From contig CASEVJ010000008.1 in NCBI GenBank assembly GCA_949291365.1, forward strand, positions 1 through 64,000: 64,000 nt of DNA. Reading direction: 5' to 3'. The notes beneath the pieces were generated by a model. That model was given only the letters and a program-made list of their open reading frames with translations. It had not been told where the DNA came from and did not search any database. The position numbers and the translations under genes are program-made. Shown piece by piece: positions 1 to 7,383 of this stretch (position 1 is its first letter; each line of letters opens with the position of its first letter). The DNA is from an uncultured bacterium (GTDB lineage: Bacteria; Elusimicrobiota; Elusimicrobia; Elusimicrobiales; Elusimicrobiaceae).

Positions 1-94
1 AGATGCTTATGCTTAAAATAATCGATATTAGTTTGGTCATAGGGTTCTCTTTACTTTAGGATCTCTTTAACTTTATTTTCGTTTTTTAAGGCAT

Positions 95-355
95 ATAAAG
101 AAAGGGCCAAAAGTCCTATTGGAAAGAGACTTTTGGCCCTATTTTTAAAGCCGGTAAAATATGTATCAAAAACAGATTTTATGCAAACAGCATGTACAGG
201 AAAAACAAAAGGCAAGTCAGATGCAATACAACAATTAGCCGGATAGGTAAAAAGAAGAGCACGCTTGCTAAACGGGGATTTTTTTCCCACCAGCAAGCCG
301 GAACGCAGACAACAAGTTGTTGTGCGGACCATACCGTCTCCTTTTAACCGTCTCC
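95..355 (-). ncRNA. Candidate structured small RNA (or short ORF)
   Basis: On the minus strand a promoter (TTGTGC, 18 nt, TATAAT) is followed by consecutive hairpins. The first is at 304-326 (CGCA/TGCG plus CAACA/TGTTG). The second is at 263-298 (GCTTGCT/AGCAAGC with an inner GGG/CCC). A 13-bp perfect terminator-like stem lies at 103-140. A nonamer GGAGACGGT is repeated directly near the 5' end. The same stretch can be read as a 93-aa ORF (51-332, with an AGGAGA site before the ATG), but its composition (Cys/Phe/Leu-rich, no domain) is unlike a normal protein and it reads through the terminator stem. I favour an RNA gene. No known RNA family was recognised. Confidence 0.4.
103..146. terminator. 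Bidirectional intrinsic terminator
   Basis: A 13-bp perfect stem (103-115 with 128-140) has a 12-nt loop. ATTTTT follows on the plus strand and TTTCTTT on the minus strand. It can end the minus-strand RNA at 95-355 and any plus-strand transcript entering from outside the window. Confidence 0.7.
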
Positions 356-361
356 GCATAT

Positions 362-391
362 ATTATAGAAAAAGCAACCCCTGCCGCACAA
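362..391 (-). promoter_or_regulatory. Sigma70-type promoter of the candidate RNA
   Basis: Minus-strand TTGTGC (386-391), an 18-nt spacer and a perfect TATAAT (362-367) lie directly downstream of the coaD terminator. Confidence 0.55.
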
Positions 392-393
392 AC

Positions 394-423
394 AGAAAAA
401 AGACCCACCTATAATGTGGGTCT
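394..423 (-). terminator. coaD terminator
   Basis: Stem AGACCCAC/GTGGGTCT (401-423) is followed on the minus strand by a run of T, 27 nt after the coaD stop. Confidence 0.8.
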
Positions 424-449
424 AAAGTCCTATATCCCGACGGAAAAAA

Positions 450-953
450 TTAAAAAATATGCAGAGAAGGATATTTTTTGCGCAGGGCCTGCACCACCGC
501 GGCAGGGGCCCAATTAGCCGGCAAACGCCCGGCTGCGCAGGCCGCTTTCAGCGCCGAAGAACTGATGTCTTGAAAAAGAGGATTACAAGGCAGCAGCCAC
601 GTCTGCAGTTCCGGATAAAACACCCGGCTTAACCGGTGGTTTTCCAATTCAAAATCCGTATCGCGCCCGTTGCGCACGCCGCGCACACAATGGACTAACC
701 CATGCTGCCGCATATAATCTGCCAGCAACCCTTCAAAGGCGTCCACCCGTACTCCTTCCAAGCCGGCTTCCTGCATGCTTGCGGCTATCAGCTGCATACG
801 CTCTGACAAAGTAAAGAGGGGCTGTTTGGCAGAGTTGACCAAGAGCAAGACCAGCACTTCGTCAAACAAACTCCGCGCCTGCCGTACGATATCCAAATGT
901 CCGCAGGTAAAAGGGTCGAAAGTGCCTTGATATACAACAATACGTTGCGCCAT
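450..953 (-). CDS. coaD: Phosphopantetheine adenylyltransferase
   Basis: Transfers AMP from ATP to 4'-phosphopantetheine, giving dephospho-CoA, the penultimate step of CoA synthesis in the cytosol. The 167-aa product has the nucleotidyltransferase signature GTFDPFTCGH at residues 10-19 (the T/HxGH motif is TCGH), the conserved VRGVRNGRDTDFE block near residue 90 and the C-terminal ISSSALK motif, all diagnostic of CoaD. Length is normal for the family. A GGGA-type ribosome site precedes the ATG. It diverges from dgt with only a 50-bp gap and has its own terminator. The window also encodes type II pantothenate kinase, so two CoA pathway steps are present. Confidence 0.96.
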   Translation of the reverse strand: MAQRIVVYQGTFDPFTCGHLDIVRQARSLFDEVLVLLLVNSAKQPLFTLSERMQLIAASMQEAGLEGVRVDAFEGLLADYMRQHGLVHCVRGVRNGRDTDFELENHRLSRVFYPELQTWLLPCNPLFQDISSSALKAACAAGRLPANWAPAAVVQALRKKYPSLHIF

Positions 954-991
954 ATTTTACGTTCCCGGTGGGAAGCTCCTTTATATTATGG

Positions 992-997
992 TATCAT
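992..997 (+). promoter_or_regulatory. dgt leaderless promoter (-10)
   Basis: Extended -10 TGG-TATCAT, then exactly 6 nt (aaattt) to the ATG at 1004. No Shine-Dalgarno sequence can fit. Confidence 0.5.
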
Positions 998-1003
998 AAA
1001 TTT

Positions 1004-2125
1004 ATGAACAGAAACCCGCTGACTAATGAAATTTACCACAAGCGCACCCGCAAACAGACGCCGGACGTGCGCGGCGAATATTTCCGGGATCAGACCAAAA
1101 TCATTCATTCGCTGCCCTTTCGCCGCTTAAAACACAAAACGCAAGTATTTTTCGCTCCGGACAACGACCACATCTGTACGCGCATAGAACATGTGCTGCA
1201 TGTGGCCACCATTGCCGCGGCCATTTGCCGCGGATTAAATCAAAGCAGGAATTGGGAACTGGATCAAGATTTAGCGTATGCTATTGGGCTAGGGCACGAT
1301 ATAGGCCATGCCCCGTTTGGGCATGAAGGGGAACGAGCGCTGGCGGCATGCAACGCGCCTACGCCTTTTTTACATGAGGTAAACAGCTACCGCGTGGTGG
1401 AGCACTTGGCAAACTACGGGGAAGGATTAAACCTGACCTACGCCGTCAAAGACGGCATTTTATGCCACTGCGGGGAAGATTTTGCCACCACCCAGCTGCG
1501 CCCCGCCACTACAGCCAATGATTTAGACGCTATACAAAGCCGCCGTTGCCTGCCCACCACCTACGAAGGGTGTATCGTGCGGGTGGCGGACAAAATTGCC
1601 TATTTGGGACGTGATATAGAGGACGCCGTCAAAGCCGGATTAATTACGGAAGCAGACATTCCTGCCATCGTCCAGCAGGAAATCGGCACCTCCAACGGAG
1701 AAATTATTAACACTCTGACGCTGGATTTGATTAATTATTCCAAAGACAAAGATTACATCGGCTTTTCCCCGGAAAAAACGGCCATTCTATCCGAACTTAA
1801 AAAGTTTAATTACGAACGCATTTATCACAATGAACAAATGCGCCAGCGCAAAGAAACAATAGACAAATGTATTGCCGATTTGTTTGACTATTTCCGCACC
1901 ATTTTTACCCGCTACCAGTTTGATTATGCCGCTTATGAACGGGAAGGCAAACAAACCGCGACCAGCTTTGCCAATTACATGGCGTCCATGACCAAGGCCT
2001 ACGCGGAAAACCCGGCTTTGCGCGACCAAATTATCACCGATTACATAGCCGGTATGACCGATTCCTACGCCTTAAGCGTTATGGAAGACGTAATATTGCC
2101 TAATTCCATCAAATTTTTCAGCTGA
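1004..2125 (+). CDS. dgt: dGTP triphosphohydrolase (HD domain)
   Basis: Predicted to hydrolyse dGTP (or other dNTPs) to the deoxynucleoside and triphosphate, controlling nucleotide pools. The 373-aa product has the HD-superfamily metal ligands in order: H63 (RIEH), H98-D99 in GHDIGHAPFGHEGE, and a later D in VRVADKIAYLGRDIED. The phospho-contact region LPFRRLKHKTQVF is present near residue 38. An upstream GTG at 968 would add 12 residues, but it overlaps the promoter, so ATG 1004 is preferred. The mRNA is probably leaderless. dGTPase and the broader dNTPase subfamilies cannot be separated by eye. Confidence 0.92.
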   Translation: MNRNPLTNEIYHKRTRKQTPDVRGEYFRDQTKIIHSLPFRRLKHKTQVFFAPDNDHICTRIEHVLHVATIAAAICRGLNQSRNWELDQDLAYAIGLGHDIGHAPFGHEGERALAACNAPTPFLHEVNSYRVVEHLANYGEGLNLTYAVKDGILCHCGEDFATTQLRPATTANDLDAIQSRRCLPTTYEGCIVRVADKIAYLGRDIEDAVKAGLITEADIPAIVQQEIGTSNGEIINTLTLDLINYSKDKDYIGFSPEKTAILSELKKFNYERIYHNEQMRQRKETIDKCIADLFDYFRTIFTRYQFDYAAYEREGKQTATSFANYMASMTKAYAENPALRDQIITDYIAGMTDSYALSVMEDVILPNSIKFFS

Positions 2126-2419
2126 CCGCACGCGGCCCTCTCTTTTTCCGCACTACAGTCTGCCTACCATGCCGGGGGCTCTTGCCGCCTGCCGGGAAAT
2201 TGTGGCTCTTGCTACGGGCGGGCATTTTGGGGCCGCCCCGCAAAACCCCTCCGAACATACTGTACAGCCACAGGGAAAGAATACCCTGTCACAAAGCAAA
2301 TTTTCTGACAAACAAACAGGGCCGGGGGGAATTGTCTGCCCTATACGCAGCTATCAAAATCCCATTGCTTACGCGGAGACCTTTTCTATATTCCTGTTCA
2401 CCAAGGCCCGCTTTTACAT
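2126..2419. other. Non-coding spacer, no gene seen
   Basis: The stretch between dgt and the tRNA terminator holds a GGGCGG/CCGCCC hairpin near 2217-2240 without a T-run, possibly a weak dgt terminator. The overlapping open frames are not supported by composition or start signals. Confidence 0.5.
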
Positions 2420-2449
2420 ACAAAAACCCCGGAACCATGTTCCGGGGTC
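2420..2449 (-). terminator. tRNA-Gly terminator
   Basis: Stem ACCCCGGAAC/TTCCGGGGT with T-run on the minus strand, 5 nt beyond the tRNA 3' end. Confidence 0.85.
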
Positions 2450-2453
2450 TAAA

Positions 2454-2527
2454 TGGAGCGGGCGAAGGGAATCGAACCCTCGTCTCAACCTTGGCAAGGT
2501 CGTGTTCTACCATTGAACCACGCCCGC
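2454..2527 (-). tRNA. tRNA-Gly(GCC)
   Basis: A 74-nt cloverleaf on the minus strand. The acceptor stem GCGGGCG pairs with CGCCCGC, the D-loop has GGTTCAATGGTAGAAC, the anticodon stem-loop CTTGCCAAG shows anticodon GCC, and the T-arm has GGTTCGATTCC. Discriminator T and an encoded CCA follow. It stands alone with its own terminator and reads GGC/GGT glycine codons. Confidence 0.97.
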
Positions 2528-2561
2528 ATAAATCTTTGCCGTAAAAAAATTATAGCAAATT

Positions 2562-3401
2562 TTATTTTAAAAGTGTAGCCGCAATATCTTTCAGATATCT
2601 GTTTTCCTGCACGGCTTTGCGCACGGCCGGATTTTTCTTCAAGGCGGACAAAGCCGGGCTGGCATTAATCAGCCGGGCCGCGGCGGCCGGATTGTCGCGG
2701 TAATGGCGGACGGCCGGGCTAATCAGCAAATAGGCAAACAGGCGGCTCCCTCCTATTACACTAACCAACTCCTGCGACGCCAACACCTGCTGTACCGTTT
2801 CATTGGAAAAGAAAGCGTTCAGCTTGTTTTGGTCTGCCGCCAGCTTGGCCAATGCCGCCGGGTCTGCCAGCAGCGGGGCGACATCCGCGCGCTGGGAGAA
2901 GGCCTTGGCGGTGGTGTCCTGATTAAACAGGTAACGCAATAAGTCCGGGTCATCTATATTAGAGGAAACGTTAATGGACAGCGCATAGGGAGCTTCACCG
3001 ATAATTTCATAACTGCGTGGCGTAAGCGCACGGTAATTATAGCGGCTGATAACCGGCAGAGTAGTGCCCAGTTCGCGCACGCTTACGTTGCGGTCTTGTC
3101 CTTCCGAAATTTGCACCACACGCTGTCCTGTGTTGGGATTAAACGTAGCATCCACCACCAAGCCCTTTAATACGGACGGATCCAGCGCCGCTGTAATATT
3201 TTCGGCCCGGTTGCTTGACGTCATAATAAACAGCAGCGTAATAATTACCAGCACAAATACCGCGCCGCCCGCCCACACCAACAGCCGGTCTGACTGCTTT
3301 TTCTCCGGTTGTTGCTGTGTTTGCTGCTGCGCGGGCTGCTGTGCATTTTTGCGAAATTTTTGAGGGTTGCGCAAAAGCGCCATTAGCTTCTCTTTATCCA
3401 T
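2562..3401 (-). CDS. Single-pass membrane protein of unknown function
   Basis: The 279-aa product was not recognised. Residues 1-35 are basic and Gln-rich (cytosolic side). A transmembrane helix (LLVWAGGAVFVLVIITLLFIM) spans about 40-60. The remaining 215 residues would be outside the inner membrane, with an alanine-rich helical C-terminal half. A much longer open frame extends upstream, but ATG 3401 is chosen because an extended -10 TGT-TACAAT sits exactly 6 nt before it and the upstream frame is low quality. It is monocistronic and divergent from yjbQ. Topology suggests a periplasmic envelope role, which is inference only. Confidence 0.7.
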   Translation of the reverse strand: MDKEKLMALLRNPQKFRKNAQQPAQQQTQQQPEKKQSDRLLVWAGGAVFVLVIITLLFIMTSSNRAENITAALDPSVLKGLVVDATFNPNTGQRVVQISEGQDRNVSVRELGTTLPVISRYNYRALTPRSYEIIGEAPYALSINVSSNIDDPDLLRYLFNQDTTAKAFSQRADVAPLLADPAALAKLAADQNKLNAFFSNETVQQVLASQELVSVIGGSRLFAYLLISPAVRHYRDNPAAAARLINASPALSALKKNPAVRKAVQENRYLKDIAATLLK

Positions 3402-3407
3402 ACCGAT

Positions 3408-3416
3408 ATTGTAACA
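3408..3416 (-). promoter_or_regulatory. Leaderless promoter of the 2562-3401 gene
   Basis: TGT-TACAAT then atcggt then ATG. Spacing from the -10 to the start codon is 6 nt. Confidence 0.55.
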
Positions 3417-3799
3417 AATAAACTCTGCCCGCGCGCAAGAGCGGCGGGAAATGAGCATTTGCTGCTGGGCAATCCCCTGCCGGGCCGAACTTTTGCTTCC
3501 CGGCGGGCACTGAAACACAAAAACTCCTGTTCCAAAGGGCCCGCCCCGCGTTGCCGCAAGCGGCATACAGCTGGCTTTCTTTATCCGCAGGCAGGCAGTT
3601 GCTGCACCGGCACGGAGCCAGACGGCGCTGCATGTTTCTCCGCCCGCGTGCAAGCAAAAATGGCCCGCCAGACAAAGCAAATAATCCAACAAACGCACGC
3701 ACGCCGCTGCACCCAACAGCAGGTACCGGCCCAAGTAAACTATCCTGTCGCTGCCACCGCCGCTTACTAGGGGCGGGCTTGGGACGCATGTGCCGGATT
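3417..3799. other. GC-rich non-coding spacer
   Basis: About 380 bp between two divergent leaderless promoters. Open frames exist on both strands, but none has a start signal or recognisable product. No tRNA or clear stem-loop was found. Confidence 0.45.
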
Positions 3800-3808
3800 T
3801 GCTATATT
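3800..3808 (+). promoter_or_regulatory. yjbQ leaderless promoter
   Basis: Extended -10 TGC-TATATT with 6 nt (ttaagt) to ATG 3815. Confidence 0.55.
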
Positions 3809-3814
3809 TTAAGT

Positions 3815-4231
3815 ATGAAATCATATACGCAATATCTGACGCTTTGCACAGAAGGACGATACGACATCGTCAACATTACGCCGCAGGTGGAACACGCCCT
3901 GCAAAAAAGCGGTATACGTGAGGGGCTGTGCTTGGTCAACTCCATGCACATTACCTCTTCTGTTTTTATTAATGACAATGAACCCGGGCTGCATGCTGAC
4001 TTTTTGAAATGGGCGGAAAAACTGGCCCCGTACGGCATAGACAAATACCAGCATAATCTGACCGGAGAAGACAACGGCGACGCCCATTTAAAACGCACTC
4101 TGCTGGGGCGAGAGGTGGTGGTAGCCGTAACGGAAGGCCGGCTGGACTTTGGCCCGTGGGAAACCATTTTCTACGGGGAATTTGACGGGCAGCGCAACAA
4201 ACGCATTTTAATTAAAATTATTGGGGAATGA
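3815..4231 (+). CDS. yjbQ: YjbQ family protein (UPF0047)
   Basis: The 138-aa product matches the compact YjbQ/UPF0047 fold. It has the conserved [14 protein letters not shown] segment, a central H-N[12 protein letters not shown] stretch with metal-binding histidines, and the C-terminal [19 protein letters not shown] signature. Family members have been linked to a secondary thiamine-phosphate synthase activity, but the physiological role is unsettled. The start is set by the leaderless promoter, and a longer upstream reading frame is rejected. Its stop is 1 nt before the ybgC start, so the two are co-transcribed. Confidence 0.9.
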   Translation: MKSYTQYLTLCTEGRYDIVNITPQVEHALQKSGIREGLCLVNSMHITSSVFINDNEPGLHADFLKWAEKLAPYGIDKYQHNLTGEDNGDAHLKRTLLGREVVVAVTEGRLDFGPWETIFYGEFDGQRNKRILIKIIGE

Positions 4232-4232
4232 C

Positions 4233-4613
4233 ATGAAAAAAACTATCTTTTACCATGACACCGACTGCGGCAACGTGGTCTATTATGCCAACTACTTAAA
4301 ATTTTTTGAAGAGGCCCGCACCCTCTATATGGCGGAAAAGGGCTTTTCCGTACCGGCGCTGATACAACAAGGGAAATACTTTGTAGTGGCACGGCAGGAA
4401 GTGGAATACAAATTCCCGGTGCGCTACGCTGACGTAATAGACGTAAGCACAAAAGTATTGGAAATTTCCGACATTAAAATTGTATTTGAAAACATCATCA
4501 CCAACCAAAACGGCCGCCTCTGCACCAAAGGAAAAACAACCTTGGTGTGTGTGGACGCGTCCGGCGTGCCCAGCTCTATGGGAGCCGAAGTCAAAAACGC
4601 CATGGCTGCCTAA
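4233..4613 (+). CDS. ybgC: Acyl-CoA thioesterase, YbgC/4HBT hotdog family
   Basis: A 126-aa hotdog-fold thioesterase. The active-site segment HDTDCGNVVYYANYLKFFEEAR (residues 7-28) contains the catalytic Asp of the 4-hydroxybenzoyl-CoA thioesterase-like family. YbgC proteins hydrolyse short or medium acyl-CoA and are linked to envelope phospholipid metabolism. ATG 4233 follows a GGGGA ribosome site that overlaps the end of yjbQ. A terminator follows. In many proteobacteria ybgC sits beside tol-pal, which is not the case here. Confidence 0.88.
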   Translation: MKKTIFYHDTDCGNVVYYANYLKFFEEARTLYMAEKGFSVPALIQQGKYFVVARQEVEYKFPVRYADVIDVSTKVLEISDIKIVFENIITNQNGRLCTKGKTTLVCVDASGVPSSMGAEVKNAMAA

Positions 4614-4647
4614 TCCGTCTTGGTAAGTGGGTTGTGTATCGCTACTT

Positions 4648-4692
4648 GCCGCCCCGTCCGGCCGCATTTCTGCGCAGGGGCGGCATTGTTTT
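4648..4692 (+). terminator. ybgC terminator
   Basis: GCCGCCCC/GGGGCGGC stem with a 21-nt loop, then a T-rich stretch. Confidence 0.65.
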
Positions 4693-4695
4693 ATA

Positions 4696-4701
4696 TATAA
4701 T
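4696..4701 (+). promoter_or_regulatory. glnA -10 element
   Basis: TATAAT lies 49 nt before the glnA ATG. The -35 is weak, and the short leader shows no obvious riboswitch. Confidence 0.45.
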
Positions 4702-4750
4702 AGAGCTTTGTTATTAGTTACCCTTTCTAAACTACTAACCCAGAGGTCTT

Positions 4751-6100
4751 ATGATTGGACGAAGCGAAGAAGAAAAACAGAAAATAAAACAAATTTTGGA
4801 GCTGACCCAGAAAAACGGCATTCAAATCATTAAACTGTGGTTTGTGGATATTTTGGGCAATTTAAAATCGCTCTCCCTCTCCCACCGGGAATTTGAGTAC
4901 GCCATGAACGAAGGCATGGGCTTTGACGGCTCTTCCGTGGAAGGGTTTGCCCGTATTTATGAGTCCGACTTGGTGGCGCTTCCGGATTTGGACACGTTTC
5001 AAATGTTCCCGCCGGAGCTGACTGGCGCGCCCATTGCCCGCTTTTTCTGCGACATTAAAAACACCGAAGGGGAACAGTTTGAAGGAGACCCGCGCTATAT
5101 TTTGAAAAAGAATTTAGCCGCCATGCGCAAAGCCGGCTTTGACGCGTTTATGGTGGGGCCGGAGCTGGAATATTTCTATTTCAAAGACAACAAACACCCC
5201 GAAACGCTGGATTTTGGCGGCTATTTTGACACCATTCCTTTAGACTCCTCTTACGCGGTGCGCCGTCAAACCATGCTGATGCTGGAAAAGCTGGGTATTC
5301 ACGTGGAATATTCCCACCATGAGGTGGCCCCCTCCCAGCATGAAATTGATTTGCGCTACGACGAAGCCATGAAAATGGCCGACCAGGTAATTACCTACAA
5401 AACCGTGGTCAAGCAAATCGCCGCCGCCAACGGCGTCTACGCTACGTTTATGCCTAAACCCATCACCGGCATTAACGGCAGCGGTATGCATGTGCACCAG
5501 TCGCTTTTCTACAAAGGCGAGAATAAATTTTACGATGCCAAAGACCCGCTCTTCCTCTCCGCTACGGCACGCCATTATATTGCGGGCATTTTGGCCCACG
5601 TCAAAGAAATCTGCGCCGTTACCAACCAGTGGGTCAATTCCTACAAACGCCTGGTGCCCGGTTATGAGGCCCCCTCTTATATTGCCTGGGGGCGCAAAAA
5701 CCGCAGTGCGCTGGTGCGCATTCCGCAGGCCAAAGAAGGCAAACCCAATGCCACCCGCCTGGAGTGCCGCTTCCCGGACCCGGCCTGCAACCCCTACTTG
5801 GCCTTTGCGGTTATGCTGGGAGCCGGCTTAGACGGCATAGAGAAAAAACTGCCCGCACCGGAAATGACGGAAGAAAACATTTTCCACATGGACGCGGCCG
5901 AAAGAGAACGCCGCGGCATTGGCACGCTGCCGGCCTATTTGTATGAGGCCGTCAACGAAACGCGCCATTCGGAGCTGGTCAAAAAAATCTTGGGTGAGCA
6001 TACGTTTGAAAAATTCATCGCCAACAAAGACATTGAATGGGACCTCTACCGCACGCACGTTTCCAGCTATGAGCTGGAAAAATACCTCTCCGTGCTGTAA
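4751..6100 (+). CDS. glnA: Glutamine synthetase type I (alpha class)
   Basis: Condenses ammonia and glutamate to glutamine with ATP, the main entry of ammonium into biosynthesis. The 449-aa product has the N-terminal beta-grasp domain, GFDGSSVEGFA near residue 57, the ATP/metal site GPELEYF near residue 137, and KPITGINGSGMHVHQSL near residue 235. Length and the ENIFHMDAAERERRGI segment fit the shorter GSI-alpha class. GSI-beta enzymes are longer (about 470 aa) and carry an adenylylation tyrosine loop, which I do not see, so regulation by adenylylation is unlikely. It is monocistronic with its own promoter and terminator. Confidence 0.96.
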   Translation: MIGRSEEEKQKIKQILELTQKNGIQIIKLWFVDILGNLKSLSLSHREFEYAMNEGMGFDGSSVEGFARIYESDLVALPDLDTFQMFPPELTGAPIARFFCDIKNTEGEQFEGDPRYILKKNLAAMRKAGFDAFMVGPELEYFYFKDNKHPETLDFGGYFDTIPLDSSYAVRRQTMLMLEKLGIHVEYSHHEVAPSQHEIDLRYDEAMKMADQVITYKTVVKQIAAANGVYATFMPKPITGINGSGMHVHQSLFYKGENKFYDAKDPLFLSATARHYIAGILAHVKEICAVTNQWVNSYKRLVPGYEAPSYIAWGRKNRSALVRIPQAKEGKPNATRLECRFPDPACNPYLAFAVMLGAGLDGIEKKLPAPEMTEENIFHMDAAERERRGIGTLPAYLYEAVNETRHSELVKKILGEHTFEKFIANKDIEWDLYRTHVSSYELEKYLSVL

Positions 6101-6227
6101 CTGCCGCAGGCCGGCTGTTAACAGGTCTTGGCAGGCCGGCCTTGGCCAAAATCTATAGGCACAGCCGGAACACCACAGCGGCGGTTTATGCTGGCACTCT
6201 GTTTTGCCGTCCGTTTGTCTTTTTCAC

Positions 6228-6256
6228 AAAGCCCCGCTCTGCAAGCGGGGCTTTTT
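6228..6256 (+). terminator. glnA terminator
   Basis: AGCCCCGC/GCGGGGCT stem followed by TTTTT. Confidence 0.85.
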
Positions 6257-6327
6257 GCGGCAAAATCTAACAAACATTATTATATTTCCCCGCCAGCCCC
6301 TAATAATAAAGTAAAATATAGATACTT

Positions 6328-7374
6328 ATGAACCTACAGCAATTTAAAGAACTTTGCGCCCAAATTGAGCGCGATTACACCAACAAAATTACCTCTGCGG
6401 CTGACCTGAACTCCGTAGAAGAACTGCGCGTGGCCTGTTTGGGGCGCAAAGGCGCATTGACCGAACTTTTAAAAAATCTGAAAGATTTTTCCATTGAGGA
6501 TAAAAAAGCCGCCGGCCCTATGGGTAACGCGTTAAAAGCCGCCTTGACCCAAACGCTGGAAGAAAAGACCGCCGCACTTGCCGCCCAGGCCTTAAACGAA
6601 GAGTTAAATCGCGTGAACCTGGATTTGACGCTGCCGGCCCGCCCGGTGGCCCAAGGCAGACGGCACCCCCTTTCCATTGCACAAAAACGCATGACGGACA
6701 TTTTGTCCAAGCTGGGTTTTACCTGGGCCGAAGGGCCTTGGGTGGAAGATGAAAAACATAATTTTGATATGCTCAACATTCCCAAACACCACCCGGCACG
6801 CGACGCGCAGGACACCTTTTTTGCCGAAACCGGCTCCCCGCTTTCTCTGGTACTGCGCACGCATACGTCCAATGTGCAAAGCCGCTTTATGGAAAAGCAT
6901 AAACCGCCCATACGCATTATGGCGCCGGGGCGCGTGTTTCGCAACGACAGTTTGGACGCTACCCACAGCCCCGTATTCCACCAAATTGAAGGGCTGTATG
7001 TGGACAAAAACGTCAGCATGGCGGATTTAAAGCGCGACCTGACGGCTTTTATGAAAGGGTTGCTAGGCGACAAAACGGAAATCCGCTTCCGGCCATCGTT
7101 TTTCCCTTTTACAGAGCCCAGCGCGGAAGTGGACGTCAAATGCGTATTCTGCGGCGGCAAGGGCTGCAACATCTGCAAAGGTACGGGCTGGATAGAAATG
7201 CTCGGTTCCGGTGTGGTCAATCCGCACGTGCTTAAAAACTGCGGCATAGACCCGGAAATCCACAGCGGCTACGCCTTTGGTATGGGTGTGGAACGCCTGG
7301 CCATGATGATGATGGACATCAACGACATCCGCACGTTTTACGAAAACGACCTGCGCATTTTAAACCAGTTTTAA
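6328..7374 (+). CDS. pheS: Phenylalanyl-tRNA synthetase alpha subunit
   Basis: The catalytic subunit of the (alpha-beta)2 enzyme charging tRNA-Phe. The 348-aa product has the N-terminal coiled-coil arm (1-90), motif 2 (RVFRNDSLDATHSPVFHQIEG near residue 205) and motif 3 (GYAFGMGVERLAMM near residue 312). The four-Cys insertion CVFCGGKGCNICKGTGW is typical of bacterial PheS. No Shine-Dalgarno sequence is visible, and an AT-rich -10-like TAAAATATAGAT lies 5-10 nt before the ATG, so the message may be leaderless or nearly so. First gene of the operon through tlyA. Confidence 0.97.
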   Translation: MNLQQFKELCAQIERDYTNKITSAADLNSVEELRVACLGRKGALTELLKNLKDFSIEDKKAAGPMGNALKAALTQTLEEKTAALAAQALNEELNRVNLDLTLPARPVAQGRRHPLSIAQKRMTDILSKLGFTWAEGPWVEDEKHNFDMLNIPKHHPARDAQDTFFAETGSPLSLVLRTHTSNVQSRFMEKHKPPIRIMAPGRVFRNDSLDATHSPVFHQIEGLYVDKNVSMADLKRDLTAFMKGLLGDKTEIRFRPSFFPFTEPSAEVDVKCVFCGGKGCNICKGTGWIEMLGSGVVNPHVLKNCGIDPEIHSGYAFGMGVERLAMMMMDINDIRTFYENDLRILNQF

Positions 7375-7383
7375 GGACAGTGT

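Noticed and set aside
2169-2544. Open frames across the tRNA-Gly gene
   Set aside because: They translate tRNA and terminator sequence. The cloverleaf is unambiguous.
3394-3789. Open frames on both strands in the spacer before yjbQ
   Set aside because: Low-complexity, Cys/Arg-rich translations with no start signal. The two flanking leaderless promoters define the real starts.
6105-6145. Repeated GCAGGCCGGC after glnA
   Set aside because: Only two short copies. No mobile-element hallmarks, and the real terminator lies further downstream.
6310-6327. Shared AATATAGATACTTA between the pheS and glmU upstream regions
   Set aside because: A single 14-nt AT-rich match at different distances from the start. 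Chance or generic -10 similarity is sufficient.
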